Shown here one piece after another: positions 44,395 to 44,431 of a stretch of DNA of 44,431 nucleotides (position 1 is its first letter; every line of letters starts with the position of its first letter). The translations under genes were made by a program, and so were the position numbers. The notes under the pieces are model-generated. The model made no database searches, was not told the origin of the DNA, and saw nothing but the letters and a program-made list of their open reading frames with translations. The stretch comes from Deltaproteobacteria bacterium CG_4_9_14_3_um_filter_63_12. Lineage in GTDB: Bacteria; Myxococcota_A; Bradymonadia; UBA4248; UM-FILTER-63-12. The DNA lies in contig PFUG01000542.1 in the NCBI GenBank assembly GCA_002789955.1, positions 1-44,431 on the forward strand, given 5' to 3'.

Positions 44395-44431
44395 TCGAAG
44401 CTCGTCGGCGAACTCAACGCCGAACATCACC
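44338..44431 (-). CDS. Partial gene, C-terminal 30 codons at the window edge
   Basis: Read from the right edge, the minus strand gives VMFGVEFADELRQIEDVGEL and then ERRLTEAARQ and TGA (stop at 44338-44340). The composition is that of an amphipathic helix with coding-like third positions. The gene continues outside the window, so neither family nor start can be given. Its last 18 or so codons are repeated at 43815-43871. Confidence 0.4.
   Translation of the reverse strand, partial: VMFGVEFADELRQIEDVGELERRLTEAARQ

Overview
The window reads as high-GC chromosomal DNA from a former deltaproteobacterium, most likely Myxococcota or Bradymonadota. This rests on gene style: a Ser/Thr kinase-AAA-TPR protein, an FHA sigma-54 activator, many lipoproteins and acidic low-complexity secreted proteins, and strong G/C at third codon positions. 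No rRNA, tRNA, CRISPR array or intact transposase was found.

Left part (1-15200), accessory. A 930-residue protein of unknown function is followed by a roughly 490-base gap with three stacked hairpins and a 29-base direct repeat. A type 3 BREX phage-defence locus then starts abruptly at about 3498. Its order is brxC, a HEPN-like gene, a RecG-like/AlbA-type ATPase gene, pglXI, brxHII, pglZ and brxA, with start and stop codons overlapping at most joints. brxHII, pglZ and brxA look complete. brxC has lost its N-terminal ATPase part, brxF is absent, the ATPase gene has an in-frame TAG and a missing 3' end, and pglXI survives only as its non-catalytic C-terminus. The simplest reading is a BREX-3 island decayed by two deletions and one nonsense mutation. 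A minimal, altered variant cannot be excluded because the remaining frames are long and clean.

Middle part (15300-28550). A lipoprotein gene faces a minus-strand cluster of three tandem Tat-exported paralogues; the third is a pseudogene cut at its twin-arginine pair. Next come a tail-anchored protein with four copies of a DSLLIAQ-type helix, a large secreted lipoprotein, a solitary TolC-like outer-membrane protein, a small membrane protein, and a three-gene plus-strand run of two DUF4139-type proteins and a secreted protein.

Right part (28588-44431), mostly backbone. A YejM/LtaS-type five-helix membrane sulfatase is translationally coupled to a deoxynucleoside kinase, divergent from a 1217-residue kinase-AAA-TPR regulator. 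Then come an IHF/HU-family gene with a clear terminator, a 1516-residue zinc metalloprotease lipoprotein with two Cys-rich modules, a THUMP RNA methyltransferase and an FHA/sigma-54 activator. The last 950 bases carry almost no credible gene. They hold a 21-base tandem repeat and a 65-base duplicated gene end, whose second copy may be the 3' end of a gene leaving the window.
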